Shown here: one piece after another, positions 62,901-64,000 of the stretch | Layout of the letters: each line of letters begins with the position of its first letter | Position numbering within the stretch: position 1 is the stretch's first letter | Assembly: GCF_019059575.1 (NCBI RefSeq) | Contig: NW_024881585.1 | Location: 501,001-565,000 of the forward strand | DNA: 64,000 nt | Direction: 5' to 3' | Source of the DNA: Amphibalanus amphitrite | Taxonomy: Eukaryota > Arthropoda > Thecostraca > Balanomorpha > Balanidae | Notes under the pieces: model-generated | What the model saw: the letters and a program-made list of their open reading frames with translations, nothing else | Told to the model about the DNA's origin: nothing | Databases searched by the model: none | Translations under genes and position numbers: made by a program

Positions 62901-63409
62901 TTCGCGGCCATTGGGGCGACGTAAGAAAAGAAGAAGACAACTGGCCCCAAGAACTTTAAATTATCAGTTAGCATGCATCTTTTCCTTGATCTGTAGAGAA
63001 TTTACCACTAATTGCTAGAGAAAATTGCATTTAAAATCTTCCATCTATGCTTTTTTCATCGTTTGCACAATATGTTCTTTTATTAAGCTAGAAATACTAA
63101 TTAGAAATAGTTCCCGCATCATCAAGAACAATAGGGAAGGATTGAAGTGAATACAATAATCTACACGGTGTTGTAATCTATGTGAAGACACTTCTAAAAT
63201 TACCTGTAGAAATATTGAAGGCAAAAGTTCAACTTTTTCACAAGACGGATGTCTATAAACCTATTCAACGTGTGACAACTCAGCCGGTATTTCGTCGCCT
63301 ATAGCCCAGCTTTCCCTATTGACCGATAGAGGCGCTGCTATCGATGTCCGCCCGTGCCGCCTAACGGACCAGGATCAGAATAGAACGTTGAATAGAACGT
63401 TTAATGCAG
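62901..63409. other. Non-coding sequence
   Basis: No gene recognised. AT-rich, then a short unique segment leading into LINE coding sequence. Confidence 0.4.
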
Positions 63410-64000
63410 CTTATCTTTCCACGCAACTCGCTGTCAGACAGATAATAGATGTAACAACGAGAGGCCTAGCCGTGCTTGACAAAGTTTTCACGGATTTCGT
63501 CATCTCGTCTCCGGCTCTTACTCTTTCACCTGTGAGTACAGCAGACCACAACATTATCATTTGGAGCACCTTTGGTGTCAGAAGAAATCCAGTGCGTACG
63601 AGAACGGTGCGGCCAATGACAGACTCATCTATGCGTGAGTTCGGCAGATGGATATGCTCTCAGGACTGGCAGGATGTAATAAACACAGACGATATAGACA
63701 CAGCCGCCGAGATACTGCACACCAATCTTAAGAGCGCCTATGAGAAGTGTTTTCCTCAAATCACTTATCAGTGCAGAGTAAATGAGCCTTCCTGGATGAC
63801 GCATCGCATCAAGAATTTAATTAAGCTCAGAAATAGAGCACATAGTCGCCGACAATGGAACAAACTACAGCGACTGAGAGAAAGTGTTAGTCAGGAAATT
63901 CGCAAAGCCAAGGAACAATGGTACAAACGACAAATGTCAAATATGGGTGAAGAAAACAAACGATCATGGTATAGTCATGTAAGGACATTGACACACCGGC
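63410..64000 (+). pseudogene. LINE fragment: end of endonuclease domain and linker, running off the window
   Basis: Plus-strand frame (open from 63259) reads VTTRGLAVLDKVFTDFVIS and VSTADHNIIIWSTFG, the C-terminal end of a LINE endonuclease (the usual S-D-H is A-D-H here). The linker before RT follows, with PSWMTHRIKNLIKLRNRAHS and EIRKAKEQWYKRQM. No stop before 64000. The front of the endonuclease is absent, so the copy is 5'-truncated; whether RT follows intact lies outside the window. CR1/jockey-like organisation. Confidence 0.8.

Noticed and set aside
62624..62959. Plus-strand frames opposite the third BEL fragment
   Set aside because: The minus strand holds the integrase-region coding sequence; these are its complement.

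Overview
This is a eukaryotic, intron-bearing animal genome segment made almost entirely of transposable elements (TEs) nested in one another. BEL/Pao, Penelope, I-like and CR1-like LINEs, mariner, MULE and hAT elements occur together. There is no operon structure, and one single-exon match to an animal SLC4 transporter is flanked by splice sites. Together these indicate an invertebrate metazoan, most likely an arthropod (a crustacean is my guess; TTAGGT-like low-complexity sequence near 13.16 kb is compatible). The species cannot be fixed from sequence alone.

Layout. 0.2-1.7 kb: foldback repeat. 2.1-2.4 kb: 33-bp minisatellite. 4.4-6.0 kb: an array of CTAG motifs split by a TTAA-flanked element. 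7-11.9 kb: small terminal-inverted-repeat (TIR) elements, a 268-bp near-perfect palindrome, and a broken LINE endonuclease carrying a nested insertion. 13.6-14.7 kb: dead Tc1/mariner copy. 16.1-31.1 kb: a nest in which a hAT-type element holds another hAT, which holds a TTAA element. Beside it a 5'-truncated RNase H-bearing LINE is split by a 9.4-kb BEL/Pao deletion derivative. That derivative carries its own guests: a hAT, and a MULE which itself contains a TTAA element. 31.1-32.2 kb: Ty3/gypsy gag-protease remnant. 33.9-38.7 kb: hAT-like element with nested TIR elements. 38.7-43 kb: no genes, one perfect hairpin and another TTAA element. 43.3-43.5 kb: host SLC4-type transporter exon, minus strand. 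44-48.2 kb: element with long inverted arms and nested TTAA elements. 48.3 kb: fragment coding a 2A-like peptide. 48.6-60.4 kb: two Penelope copies head to head. One is interrupted by an 8.5-kb, apparently intact BEL/Pao retrotransposon (1,853 codons, two 1,114-bp LTRs, TGTGT target duplication). The other is interrupted by a 222-bp hAT-type MITE. 60.7-62.9 kb: a third BEL/Pao fragment, minus strand. 63.4-64 kb: start of another LINE, running off the window.

The most unusual material is a set of non-autonomous elements that insert at TTAA. They end in CCC...GGG inverted repeats, carry subterminal G/C-tract hairpins with family-specific cores, and are packed with AGGTCA motifs, which match the nuclear-receptor half-site. 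Empty sites and target duplications visible inside the window establish the insertion order for many elements. Almost nothing here is host coding sequence. The only ORF that looks able to produce a full protein is that of the BEL element at 51.9-57.5 kb.
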